Below are positions 46,574 to 56,095 of a stretch of 64,000 nt of DNA, in pieces. The number at the start of each line of letters is the position of its first letter. The stretch's first letter is position 1. The notes under the pieces are model-generated. The model was not told where the DNA came from. It did not search any database and worked only from the letters and a program-made list of their open reading frames with translations. Source of the stretch: Streptomonospora salina (GTDB lineage Bacteria; Actinomycetota; Actinomycetes; Streptosporangiales; Streptosporangiaceae); NCBI RefSeq assembly GCF_014204715.1, contig NZ_JACHLY010000001.1, forward strand, positions 2,201,001-2,265,000. Reading direction: 5' to 3'. Made by a program: the position numbers and the translations under genes.

Positions 46574-49024
46574 TCACAGCAGCGTCCGCGGCCGGACGGC
46601 GTTGGCCCGGTCGACGAGCTCGCGGCGCCGCCTGCCGTCGGTGGTGGTGCGGGCCCGGTCGCGGTAGCTGCGCTCCAGGCCCGCGCGCAGCCCCGCCTCG
46701 GTCATCGGGGACGCCAGCAGCCGGGTTTCGGCGGTTTCGGGTCCGAAACCGGCCAGTACCCAGTCGAGTGCGCCGCGCAGCACCCGGGCGTTGAGCCGGT
46801 CGCGGGCTTCGCCGCGCAGCCCCAGGCGGCTCAGCCGCGCCACGGCGTCCAGGAACACCGACTCCGACACCGCGCCGGGGTCCCGGTCCACCACCAGCAC
46901 GCTCACCGCCGCCATCTGCGCAGCGATGTAGACGCTGGAGAGTTCGGGGACCATGTCCAACACCTCGACGGCCCCGGCGGGGTCGCCGCGGGCCAGGCGG
47001 ATACGGGCCAGGCCGAACCCGGCGCTGACGTAGGCGCGGTCGGTCAGCCACACGGTGCGGTAGAGCCGTTCGGCGTCGGCGTGGTCGCCTGCCAGCTCGC
47101 AGGCGGCGGCCAGGCCGAGCTTGGGCGCGGCCTCGCCCGGCAGGTGGTCGAACAGTTCGTCGAACCGTTCGCGGGCGCCGGCGCCGTCCCCGACGTCCAG
47201 CGCTATGACCGCCCAGTACCAGAACGGCCGCCAGTCGCCGGGCGCGCAGGCGCCGAACTCCTGCAGCCGGTGGGCGGCCTCCTCGCGGCGTCCCGACCCG
47301 ATCAGGGCGCGTGCCAGCATCAGCTGCGTCTCGGGGGTGGGGTCGGTGTCGCCTTCCAGGGTGGCGGCCAAGTCCTCGGCGGGCAGTGCCGCGAGGCCTT
47401 TGAGTTGCGCGGAGGCCTCGTCGGCGGGGTCGACCAGCGGGAACGGCAGGGCGGCCGCGGCGCGTTCGGCGTCGGAGGGGCCCAGCAGCCGGTCGGTCTC
47501 GTCGATGACCCGCACGAGGTTGCCCGAGGTGAACAGAGGGTGCTCGGCGCCGAACAGCGCCGAGGAGGCGGGGTGCGGGCGGCCGTGCATGTCGGAGAGG
47601 ACTTCGCGCAGCACACCGGTGAGCTGCTCGGCCATTTCGGCGGCGTCGCAGAAGCGCAGCGGGGGTTCGGGCTGCAGCGCCCGGCGCAGGAGCCGGTCGA
47701 AGGAGGGGTAGCGCCGCAGCACCGGAACGGACCCGGAGTCGGGCAGGTCGTGTTCGTAGGTGCGGGCGAAGTCGAACCGGAAGCTGAGCACCGCCAGGCA
47801 GCGCGCCACCGAGTACAGGTCGGCGCTGACCGAAGGGCCGCTCTCGCGCAGCTCGCGTTCGGGTACGCGGTAGCCGACGGTGGTGTAGACGGGGGTGACC
47901 AGATCGTCGACGGGCCGCACGGCACCCAGGTCGATGATCTTGATCTGCTCTTCGCTCTGGATGACGTTGTCGGGTTTGAAGTCGCAGTAGAGCAGACCCT
48001 TGCTGTGCAGGTGGCCCAGGGCGCGCAGCGCCTCCAGCCCGTAGGCGATCACCCGGTCCACCGGCAGCCCGTCGTCGCCGGACGTGCGCGCGCGGTGCTC
48101 CAGAAGCAGGTCGCGCAGCGACTTGCCGCCGACGTACTCCATGACGATGTGGCCGGTGGGCACTCCCGTTCGCGGGTCGGGATGCTGCACGAAGTTGTAG
48201 ATCTTGACGACGTTGGGGTGCTCGACCTCGGCCAGCACACCGCGCTCGGCGGCGGCGGTCTTGTGCGCCTCGGCGTCGCCGACGTTGAGCAGGCCCTTGA
48301 GCACGACCCACCGGTCGTTGACGTTGTGGTCGCGGGCGAGGTAGATCCAGCCGAGACCGCCGTGGGCCAGGCAGCCCAGCACTTCGTACTGGCCGGCGAC
48401 CAGGTCGCCGGGGGCGAGCTTGGGGGTGAAGGAGAACTCGGTGCGGCAGGAGCGGCAGTAGCCCTCGGTGCGGCCGGGACGTCCGTAGAGGGAGCGGCCC
48501 ACGCTTTCGCCGCAGTTGCCGCAGACGCGGTTCTTCTCGGCGACCACCGGGTCGCTGAGGACCGCGCTGGCGGGGTCGCGGTAAGGCACGGGCGGCACCT
48601 GGACCATGCCCAGCCCCAGCAGTCCGCGGGAGGACTGCGCCCCGGGACGGTGCGCGCCGCCGGCGGCGGGGTCGGGGTCGGGCCGGGCCCGCGGCCCCGA
48701 CGTGTCCGGCGCGCCGAAAGCTCCGAAGGGCCCGGACAGGCGGGACTCCCGCAGGCTGGGCGAGGGGCCCGAGGCGGTGGGGCCGCCGCTGCCGGGATCG
48801 GGCGCAGGGCGCCGGCCGTCACCGGCGGTTCCGGGGCCGCCGGCGGGCGGCTGCGCGGAGTGCGGGCCGGATGCGGGGGCGGTGCGCGCGGCGGCGGCGC
48901 CGGTCGTTCCGGAGACCCGCGGCGCGGGGACGACCGTCTCGGAGACGATCGGGGCCATGCCGCACTGGTCGCAGTAGCCGTCGTCGATCGCACCGGTGCA
49001 GTGGCGGTCGGTGCACTCGGTCAT
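46574..49024 (-). CDS. pknG: PknG-like Ser/Thr protein kinase with zinc ribbons and TPR region
   Basis: An 816-residue soluble kinase. The layout is: N-terminal zinc ribbon (C-T-D-R-H-C ... C-D-Q-C-G, ~4-22), a disordered Pro/Gly linker, a rubredoxin-like two-knuckle domain (VCGNCGESV ... YCRSCRTEF, ~165-196), a kinase domain (~208-470) with glycine loop LAHGGLGWIYLARD, catalytic Lys in WVVLKGLL, non-RD catalytic loop LLYCDFKPDNVI (~340) and IIDLGAVRP (DLG in place of DFG), and then a ~340-residue TPR-like helical tail. This order is diagnostic of PknG. CAGGAG precedes the ATG at 49024. It heads the cluster PP2C - VWA-like - FHA - glnX - glnH. Confidence 0.93.
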   Translation of the reverse strand: MTECTDRHCTGAIDDGYCDQCGMAPIVSETVVPAPRVSGTTGAAAARTAPASGPHSAQPPAGGPGTAGDGRRPAPDPGSGGPTASGPSPSLRESRLSGPFGAFGAPDTSGPRARPDPDPAAGGAHRPGAQSSRGLLGLGMVQVPPVPYRDPASAVLSDPVVAEKNRVCGNCGESVGRSLYGRPGRTEGYCRSCRTEFSFTPKLAPGDLVAGQYEVLGCLAHGGLGWIYLARDHNVNDRWVVLKGLLNVGDAEAHKTAAAERGVLAEVEHPNVVKIYNFVQHPDPRTGVPTGHIVMEYVGGKSLRDLLLEHRARTSGDDGLPVDRVIAYGLEALRALGHLHSKGLLYCDFKPDNVIQSEEQIKIIDLGAVRPVDDLVTPVYTTVGYRVPERELRESGPSVSADLYSVARCLAVLSFRFDFARTYEHDLPDSGSVPVLRRYPSFDRLLRRALQPEPPLRFCDAAEMAEQLTGVLREVLSDMHGRPHPASSALFGAEHPLFTSGNLVRVIDETDRLLGPSDAERAAAALPFPLVDPADEASAQLKGLAALPAEDLAATLEGDTDPTPETQLMLARALIGSGRREEAAHRLQEFGACAPGDWRPFWYWAVIALDVGDGAGARERFDELFDHLPGEAAPKLGLAAACELAGDHADAERLYRTVWLTDRAYVSAGFGLARIRLARGDPAGAVEVLDMVPELSSVYIAAQMAAVSVLVVDRDPGAVSESVFLDAVARLSRLGLRGEARDRLNARVLRGALDWVLAGFGPETAETRLLASPMTEAGLRAGLERSYRDRARTTTDGRRRRELVDRANAVRPRTLL

Positions 49025-49242
49025 CGGCACGCTCCTGGGGTCGTGTGGGTTCGGCATCCGCCCGGCGCCGCCCGTTCCCGGACGGGGCCGCGGCGCCGAC
49101 TGGCGGCGCCGCCGTCGCGGGCACGGCGGCACGCCCATTCCGGACCCGAAGTCGTACCCCGTTACCGACGCTCCACAAGCGCAGGCGACGGCAGCGGCCG
49201 TATCCGGCCGGTGACGCGTGGGTTACGGGGCGGTCAGGCAGC

Positions 49243-49908
49243 TCAGCCGAGCCGGCCCGGGCGCACCATGCCGGTCTCGTAGGCGATGACGACCAGCTGG
49301 GCCCGATCGCGCGCGCCCAGTTTCGTCAGCACCCGGCTGACGTGGGTCTTGGCGGTAGCGGGGCTCAGTGTCAGGCGGCGGGCCAGTTCCTCATTGGACA
49401 GCCCGGCGGCGACGGCCTCCATGACTTCGCGCTCGCGCTCGGTAAGCGCGTTGAGCCGCGGCGCCGGCGGCGGATCCTTGAGGCGGCCGGCGAACTCGCC
49501 GATGAGGCGCCGGGTGACCGAGGGCGCCAGGAGTGCGTCGCCGCGGGCGACGACGCGCACCCCGTGGATGAGCTCTTCCGGCTCGGTGTCTTTGACCAGG
49601 AATCCGCTGGCGCCGGCTTTGAGGGCACCGTAGACGTAGTCGTCGAGGTCGAAGGTGGTGAGGATGACGACCTTGACGTCGCGCAGCCGCTCGTCGGCGG
49701 CGATGCGGCGGGTGGCCTCCAGCCCGTCGAGGACCGGCATGCGGATGTCCATGAGTACGACGTCGGGGCGCTCGGCGCGGGCGGCGCGCACGGCCTTCTC
49801 GCCGTCCTCGGCTTCGGCGACGACGGCGATGTCGGCTTCGCCGTCAAGCATGGAGCGGAAGCCGGCCCGCACCAGCGTCTGATCGTCGGCGAGCACCACC
49901 CTGGTCAT
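49243..49908 (-). CDS. NarL/LuxR-type response regulator
   Basis: A 221-residue response regulator. Receiver: ADDQTLVRAGF (acidic pocket), VVLMDIRMPVLDG (phospho-Asp ~54), VVILTTFD (Thr ~83), FLVKDTEPEE (Lys ~105). LuxR helix-turn-helix at ~150-210: LTEREREVMEAVAAGLSNEE and ATAKTHVSRVLTKLGA. It follows its histidine kinase gene on the same strand with a 53-bp gap, a normal cognate pair. It is upstream of pknG on the same strand (218 bp apart), so read-through or control of the kinase cluster is possible but unproven. Confidence 0.93.
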   Translation of the reverse strand: MTRVVLADDQTLVRAGFRSMLDGEADIAVVAEAEDGEKAVRAARAERPDVVLMDIRMPVLDGLEATRRIAADERLRDVKVVILTTFDLDDYVYGALKAGASGFLVKDTEPEELIHGVRVVARGDALLAPSVTRRLIGEFAGRLKDPPPAPRLNALTEREREVMEAVAAGLSNEELARRLTLSPATAKTHVSRVLTKLGARDRAQLVVIAYETGMVRPGRLG

Positions 49909-49961
49909 GCGCGCCCCGCTTCCGTCTCCGCCGTCGGCCTGCCGCCGTTTCGCTCTCTTGC

Positions 49962-51227
49962 TTACCAGGCCGGGCGGCAGCCGGGGAAGGCATGGGAGTC
50001 TGTCACCGGGGATCGGGCCGAAGAGGCCCCGCCGGCACCCCCGTCGGACGTGGTGGAGGCCCGTCCCAGCGGGAAGGCGGCGCGCACGGCGAAACCGGGG
50101 CCGCCCTCGCGCGGTCCGGCGGTGCAGGTGCCGCCGACCGCGGCGGCGCGCTCGCGCATCCCCCGCAGGCCGTTGCCCTCGGGAGCGCCGCCCGATGGGG
50201 CCGCGCCGCCGTCGTCGGCCACGGCCACGCGCAGTTCGGCGGCGCCGTAGGCGACCGACACCTCTGCGCTGGAGGCGCCGGAGTGGCGCAGGGCGTTGGT
50301 GAGGGCCTCCTGGACGATGCGGTAGGCGGCCAGGTCCACGGCGGCCGGCAGCGGCGTGGCGCGGCGCTCGGCCTCCAGCCGCACCGGCAGCCCGGCGGCC
50401 GTGGTGCGCTCGGCCAGTTCACCGACACGGGCCAGGGAGGGCGCGGGTGCGGTAGGCGCGCCACCCTCATCGTCGACCTGGCGCAGCACGCCCAGTGTCG
50501 AGCGCAGTTCCCGCAGGGTGTCGCGGCTGGCCTCCTTGATGCGGTCCAGCGCGTCGTAGGCGGCCTCGGAGTCGTCGCGGCGGCGCGCGGCCGCACCGGC
50601 CTGCACGTTGATCAGCGAGATGCTGTGGGCGATCACGTCATGCAGCTCCCGGGCGATGCGCAGGCGCTCCTCGACGGCGCGGCGGCGCGCCTCCTCTTCG
50701 CGGGTGCGCTCGGCCTCGGCGGCGCGCTGCTGGGCCTCGCGTATGTAGGCGCGCTGGCTGCGGGTGACCTCACTGACGAGTAGGACGACCAGGACCCAGG
50801 CGAGCGCCGACAGTGCGCGGGCCGCCTCGAAGTCGAGTATCTCCACGACGGTGGAGAGCGCCAGAACGACGCCGATGCCCGACAGTGCGGCGCTTCGGTT
50901 TCCGGCGGCGCTCAGCCGCACCACCGCGACCACGAGCGCCGCCCAGGCGACCCAGATGTCGGCGGAGGCGGTCATGTAGTAGCCGAGGACGCTGATTCCG
51001 ATCGCCACCGCCGCGGTGTGCGGGAACCACCGGAGCAGGGCCACGCAGGCGGTGCCCGCCAGCAGCACCGCCAATCCGGTTTCGGCACCGCCCTGGCCGA
51101 AGGCCACCAGCAGCTGCAGCGCGCCCACGCCGACGGCGAGCATCGCATCGACCACAGTCTCGGGGATCCGCAGCGGACCGAGCAGCAGGCCTCCGCCGCC
51201 GGGCACCGCCGGCGCCCGGCGGGTCAT
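49962..51227 (-). CDS. sensor histidine kinase, HisKA_3 type
   Basis: A 421-residue membrane histidine kinase. Hydrophobic segments span ~20-155, followed by a charged coiled-coil linker (EAQQRAAEAERTREEEARRR), the phospho-acceptor helix RIARELHDVIAHSISLINVQ (His ~193), and the GHKL ATPase with N-box RIVQEALTNALRHSG (~290) and G-box GNGLRGMRERAAAVGG (~352). GGAGG stands 6 bases before the ATG at 51227. The partner regulator is the next gene. The signal is unknown; the sensor has almost no external domain, so a membrane or internal cue is likely. Confidence 0.92.
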   Translation of the reverse strand: MTRRAPAVPGGGGLLLGPLRIPETVVDAMLAVGVGALQLLVAFGQGGAETGLAVLLAGTACVALLRWFPHTAAVAIGISVLGYYMTASADIWVAWAALVVAVVRLSAAGNRSAALSGIGVVLALSTVVEILDFEAARALSALAWVLVVLLVSEVTRSQRAYIREAQQRAAEAERTREEEARRRAVEERLRIARELHDVIAHSISLINVQAGAAARRRDDSEAAYDALDRIKEASRDTLRELRSTLGVLRQVDDEGGAPTAPAPSLARVGELAERTTAAGLPVRLEAERRATPLPAAVDLAAYRIVQEALTNALRHSGASSAEVSVAYGAAELRVAVADDGGAAPSGGAPEGNGLRGMRERAAAVGGTCTAGPREGGPGFAVRAAFPLGRASTTSDGGAGGASSARSPVTDSHAFPGCRPAW

Positions 51228-51390
51228 CGGGAGCCTCCGGCCTGGGCACCGGTGTCCGGGCATCGCGCTCCTCATCCGTCCGTCGCACAACGGCCGCCCG
51301 GCCGTAGCACCAGGATGGGGGACGAGCGCACGCGCACGCATCCGCCGCCGGATGGAACCGCGCCTGCGCCCCGGGATGGAGAGGGGCGCC

Positions 51391-51984
51391 TCAGGCGCTG
51401 CCGCCGGCGCCCGGGCCCTCCGCGGCGGGTCCGCCCCGCAGGTAGCCGCCGCCCTCCTGGCTGAATCGGCGCATTCGCAGGCTCAACACGATCAGCGCGA
51501 TGCCGAAGACGAGGGCGTAGGCGCCGATGGCGAACGACATCGCGACGGCGCTGCCGAAGGGGACGATCCAGATCACCAGGCCGAAGGCGACCGAGAGCGC
51601 GCCTCCGAAGATGTAGAGCCATTCGCCGTGGATCTCGCGGCGCAGCCGGTAGGCGGTGACGATCTCGAAGAGGCCGGTGACGATCGCCCACAGGCCCAGC
51701 AGCACCGTCAGCACCAGCACGGTGGCCACGGGCCAGGCCAGGACGACCAGTCCCACGACCACGCCCAGCACGGCTTCGGACACCAGCGGGATGCGGTCGT
51801 CCTCCTGGGCCCGCAGTGCCGCCCACCCGGCGAACACACCGTCGACCAGGGCGTAGACGCCGAAGGCCGCGGCGAGGGCGATCGCCGTGATCCCGGGCCA
51901 CAGGAGCGCGACGAATCCGAAGAGGACCGCCGCGGCGCCGCGGACGGCCAGGACCCACCAGTGCATGGCCAGGTAGTCGCGCAT
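51391..51984 (-). CDS. HdeD-family (DUF308) membrane protein
   Basis: A 197-residue protein with six hydrophobic segments in three pairs, the HdeD/DUF308 layout: WWVLAVRGAAAVLFGFVALLW (~9-29, the family start), AVLGVVVGLVVLAWPV, VLVLTVLLGLWAIVTGLFEI, WLYIFGGALSVAFGLVIWIV and AIGAYALVFGIALIVLSLRM. GGGGGAG precedes the ATG. In enterics HdeD protects from acid at high density; the role in actinomycetes is not established. The C-terminal ~20 residues are Gly-rich. Confidence 0.9.
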   Translation of the reverse strand: MRDYLAMHWWVLAVRGAAAVLFGFVALLWPGITAIALAAAFGVYALVDGVFAGWAALRAQEDDRIPLVSEAVLGVVVGLVVLAWPVATVLVLTVLLGLWAIVTGLFEIVTAYRLRREIHGEWLYIFGGALSVAFGLVIWIVPFGSAVAMSFAIGAYALVFGIALIVLSLRMRRFSQEGGGYLRGGPAAEGPGAGGSA

Positions 51985-52116
51985 GTCTCCCCCGATCGGT
52001 CGGCCACGGTGGCGCTCTGCCCGCGGGTGCGGGCGCCGATGGTCGCGGGGGCGGAATTATTACCGAAAGATGGGCCGGCGGGTCCGGTCAGTGCGCTGCG
52101 GCGCCGGAATCGGGGG

Positions 52117-52163
52117 GTACCCGGCCGCGCCGACAGGGCGGCTCTGTCGGCGCGGCCGGGTAC
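52117..52163 (-). terminator. gltA terminator hairpin
   Basis: A perfect 20-bp stem (gtacccggccgcgccgacag and its exact complement) with a 7-base loop, starting 12 bases after the gltA stop codon. It is the strongest terminator-like structure in the window. Confidence 0.8.
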
Positions 52164-52175
52164 GGCACGGGGCCT

Positions 52176-53465
<1,290 letters not shown>

Positions 53466-53796
53466 GCCTGAGCAACCTTTCCAGGCGGGGATGCGGGGGA
53501 TCAGGGAAAGCCGCCGTCCCGGCTCGACCATGTCTTGAGTTCAGATCTAATTAAACTCCAGTGAAGCAAAACAGTACAATTGTCGCGCAATGGCGAAGCG
53601 GTGACATGGGACACACCATTAAGCGGGCGCCGGGATTCCGGCAAAGTAAAGAAGTGACGATTTTCGCACCCGTGGCAAGTGTACCTGTTTGTCGTGCGTA
53701 CACGGTTTCAGCCCCCGCGGAACACGGGCCGCCCCCGACACGCCGGACGCTGCGGAGGCTCCGCGCACCGGCGGCGGCCCGCCGCCCCGCACCGGC
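53466..53796. other. 331-bp A/T-richer intergenic region upstream of gltA
   Basis: The least GC-rich stretch of the right half (about 53535-53705). It carries the gltA promoter candidate at 53550-53579; the rest shows no gene. Confidence 0.5.
53550..53579 (-). promoter_or_regulatory. candidate gltA promoter
   Basis: On the minus strand TTGTAC (53579-53574) and TTTAAT (53555-53550) are separated by 18 bp, giving a leader of about 80 bases before the gltA ATG. Confidence 0.4.
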
Positions 53797-54096
53797 TCAG
53801 CCGTCGGCGCGGGCGCGCGGCCCCGCCCACGGCCGCAGCCGCGGCAGCCACGCGGGGGCCGCACTCCGGTAGTCGGCGTACTCGGCTCCGAAGGAGCGCG
53901 CCATCATCGGCTCCTCGTAGAACCGGACGAACAGCGCGATAGCCGCCCAGAAGGCCATCCCCCACGCGGCCACGCCCCACGCCCCGGGCAGCAGCGCCTC
54001 GCCGGCCAGAGCGGCCACCAAAGCCACGTACATGGGATTGCGCACGTAGCGGTGGAACCCGTCCACCACCAGGTGCTCGGTGCCCAGCCTGCACAC
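53797..54096 (-). pseudogene. 5'-truncated ICMT-like methyltransferase
   Basis: The C-terminal ~95 residues of an ICMT/phospholipid methyltransferase-like protein: TEHLVVDGFHRYVRNPMYVA (conserved GxYRxVRNPMY motif), a membrane segment, RFYEEPMMARSFGAEYADYR and a terminal PAWLPRLRPW. Full members have 150-200 residues with two further N-terminal membrane helices. Those are missing: upstream of G-T-E-H the sequence turns directly into the body of a divergent TetR gene. The GTG at 54096 is an accidental start in that foreign sequence. Probably non-functional. Confidence 0.7.
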
Positions 54097-54524
54097 GGTC
54101 TTCCACGGCCGCGACGGCCTGCTGGCGGCGGTCTTCGAGCGCTACGGCCCGGTGGTCGACGTCGAGGCGCTGGCCCAGGACCCGCCCCAGCGGTTCGACG
54201 ACGCCGTCCGGGGCCTGTACCGCGCCGTCGTCACGGCGTTCCGCAGCCGGCCGCGCGCCCTGCCTGCGATCGTCGCCGACATCCTCGCCCGCCCCGACGG
54301 TCCCGGAGCCCGCCTGATGGAGGCGGCGATGCCGCGCATGCTGGAGGGCGTGGGCAGCCTGCTCGCCCCCGAGATCGAGGCCGGCCGGGTCCGCCCGCTG
54401 CCGACGCCCGTCGCCATCCAACTGCTGCTCGGCCCCCGGCGGTGCACCTGATGCTGCGCCCGGCGATGGAGCGGGCGCTCGGCCCGAACTGCCGTCGGTC
54501 GAGGAACCCGTCGGCGCGCCGTGA
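54083..54524 (+). pseudogene. TetR regulator pseudogene (HTH deleted, frameshifted)
   Basis: The frame from ~54083 reads SLHTVFHGRDGLLAAVFERY, then DDAVRGLYRAVVTAFRSRPR, LPAIVADILARPDGPGARLM and PTPVAIQLLLGP, the C-terminal ligand domain of a TetR protein starting just after helix 3 of the DNA-binding domain. The N-terminal ~45 residues are absent. After LLLGP the frame breaks: VHLMLRPAMERALGP continues in a second frame and ELPSVEEPVGAP in a third, ending at a TGA at 54522-54524. So the gene has lost its DNA-binding part and carries two frameshifts. Confidence 0.75.
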
Positions 54525-54568
54525 TACCGGGCCGCAGGGCACTCGGGGCGGCCGGCCCGACGCGCCCT

Positions 54569-55036
54569 TCAGCAAACCGGGGCGGTCGCGCCCCCGGTGA
54601 TCGCGACGAGCCGGTCCGGCGCGATCGGGAAGACGCTGCGCGGTGTTCCCGCGGCGGCCCACACCGCGTCGAAGGCGAGCAGATCGGCGTCGACGACCGT
54701 GCGCAGCGGGCGGTCGTGTGCCAGAGGCGGGACGCCGCCGATACTGAACCCGGTCGCGGCCTTGACAGCTTCGGCGGTGGGACGGGTGATCTCGGCGTCG
54801 GTCCCCAGGTGCTTGGCCAGCAGGCCGGTGTCGACGCGGTTGGTGCCCGAGGCGATGACCAGCAGCGGCTCGCCGCCGACCAGGAACACCAGGCTCTTGG
54901 CGATGCGGGGAACCGTCGTGCCCAGCGCCTCGGCGGCCTCGGCCGCACTGCGGGTGCTGTCGGCAAGCTCGCGGACGCGGCCCTGCTCGCCGTGCTCGAT
55001 GAGCGCGTCCTGCACCCGCTGCGACTTGGCGTGCAT
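54569..55036 (-). CDS. YbaK/EbsC-family aminoacyl-tRNA deacylase-like protein
   Basis: A 155-residue protein of the YbaK/ProX (prolyl-tRNA editing-like) fold. Conserved segments: IAKSLVFLVGGEPLLVIASG (~43-62, catalytic-type Lys in KSLVF), NRVDTGLLAKHLG, TGFSIGGVPPLAHD (~94-107, the GxxxGxxPP loop) and DLLAFDAVWAAAGTP. Family members hydrolyse mischarged tRNAs in trans. GGGAGG precedes the ATG at 55036. It sits alone between a decayed gene pair and a TetR gene. Confidence 0.9.
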   Translation of the reverse strand: MHAKSQRVQDALIEHGEQGRVRELADSTRSAAEAAEALGTTVPRIAKSLVFLVGGEPLLVIASGTNRVDTGLLAKHLGTDAEITRPTAEAVKAATGFSIGGVPPLAHDRPLRTVVDADLLAFDAVWAAAGTPRSVFPIAPDRLVAITGGATAPVC

Positions 55037-55135
55037 GGGGATACCTCCCGTCGATCGGCAGTCGGCCCGGCGCCGCCGTCCTAGGGTGCCACCCCCGTGT
55101 GCGGGCACCCCCTCCGGCGGGCGGGCCGGGAGCGC

Positions 55136-55909
55136 TCAGCCGCCGTCGGCGCCCAGAGCGCTGCGGACGCGGGCGAGCACGTCCGCGCCGGGGGTGTCCG
55201 CGGGATAGACCGCCACCAGGACCGACTCCGCGCCCGCGCCGGCGGCCGGCGGCCGGGCCGGTTCGGCGGACCGGCCGGACTCCCCGGGGTCGGCGGGCTC
55301 GCGCAGGAGGGCGCCCGGCGAATCGGTCACGAACGCCATGGCTTCGTCGAAGCGGCGCCAGGGCACCGGCTCCTGCGGGGCGTGCAGCCACGACCGCAGC
55401 ACGTGGTTGTGCGCCGCGATGACCGAAGCGGCCAGCGCCTCCCCCGTCAGCGCGCGCCGACCGGACGTCTCTCCGCGGGCCAGGAACCGGCTGAACGCGG
55501 CCTGGTAGCGGGCGGTCATGGCGATCTCCCGGTCGCGCAGCCGGGGAACGGCGCGCACCAGGTGGAACCGCGGAACGGTGATCCCGGGCGAGCGCACGTA
55601 CTCCTGGAAGACCATGCGCGCCGCCGAGCGGACCGTGGCCACCGGGTCGTCGTCGGGGGCCGCCTCCAGGAAGCGCTCGACGGTCTCGAACAGGTCGTCG
55701 TGCTCGGCGAAGAGGATGTCCTCTTTGGAACCGAACCGTCGGAAGAGGCTGCGCCGGCTCATCCCGGCCGCGAGTGCGATGTCGTCCATGGTCGTGGACT
55801 CGTAGCCGGCCTCGGTGAACAGGCGCACCGCCACCGCGACCACGGCGCTGCGCGCCGCGCCGCCCGGCCTGGCCCGTTCGCCGTCCGTGCTCTGAGCGCT
55901 CTCCGCCAC
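55136..55909 (-). CDS. TetR/AcrR-family regulator
   Basis: A ~257-residue TetR protein. Helix-turn-helix at ~20-66 (VVAVAVRLFTEAGYESTTMD, IALAAGMSRRSLFRRFGSKE), then a helical ligand domain (FQEYVRSPGITVPRFHLVRA, VIAAHNHVLRSWL). The C-terminal ~50 residues are low complexity apart from a final DVLARVRSALGA. I place the start at the GTG at 55909 after GGGGCCGAG; the frame is open to 55999. It is divergent from an acyl-CoA dehydrogenase gene with two TGRCA-N5-TGYCA-like sites between, so it probably represses that gene and senses an acyl-CoA or similar ligand. Confidence 0.87.
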   Translation of the reverse strand: MAESAQSTDGERARPGGAARSAVVAVAVRLFTEAGYESTTMDDIALAAGMSRRSLFRRFGSKEDILFAEHDDLFETVERFLEAAPDDDPVATVRSAARMVFQEYVRSPGITVPRFHLVRAVPRLRDREIAMTARYQAAFSRFLARGETSGRRALTGEALAASVIAAHNHVLRSWLHAPQEPVPWRRFDEAMAFVTDSPGALLREPADPGESGRSAEPARPPAAGAGAESVLVAVYPADTPGADVLARVRSALGADGG

Positions 55910-56012
55910 CTCGGCCCCATTCCCGGTTTCCGATCTCCGCCGCCGCGGGTGTCCGCGGCCCGCCCCTACGAATACCGCTCTTCGTTCCCTTCTGCGCACG
56001 CGGCCAGTACGA

Positions 56013-56047
56013 TGACACTAAATGCCACAACTGGACACGCAGTGCCA
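56013..56047. promoter_or_regulatory. paired operator-like sites before the acyl-CoA dehydrogenase gene
   Basis: tgacactaaatgcca (56013-56027) and ggacacgcagtgcca (56033-56047) share 11 of 15 bases, are 20 bp apart, and each is an imperfect TGRCA-N5-TGYCA palindrome. They lie about 50-80 bp before the dehydrogenase start, in the divergent TetR spacer. Confidence 0.5.
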
Positions 56048-56095
56048 GACGTGGTGAACGCGGGAGCGACGACACCGGGAAGGCGGGAAGCGTCG

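Noticed and set aside
46244-49282. About 1000-codon plus-strand open frame opposite pknG
   Set aside because: Antisense of a clearly identified kinase; it has no independent start signal or protein similarity.
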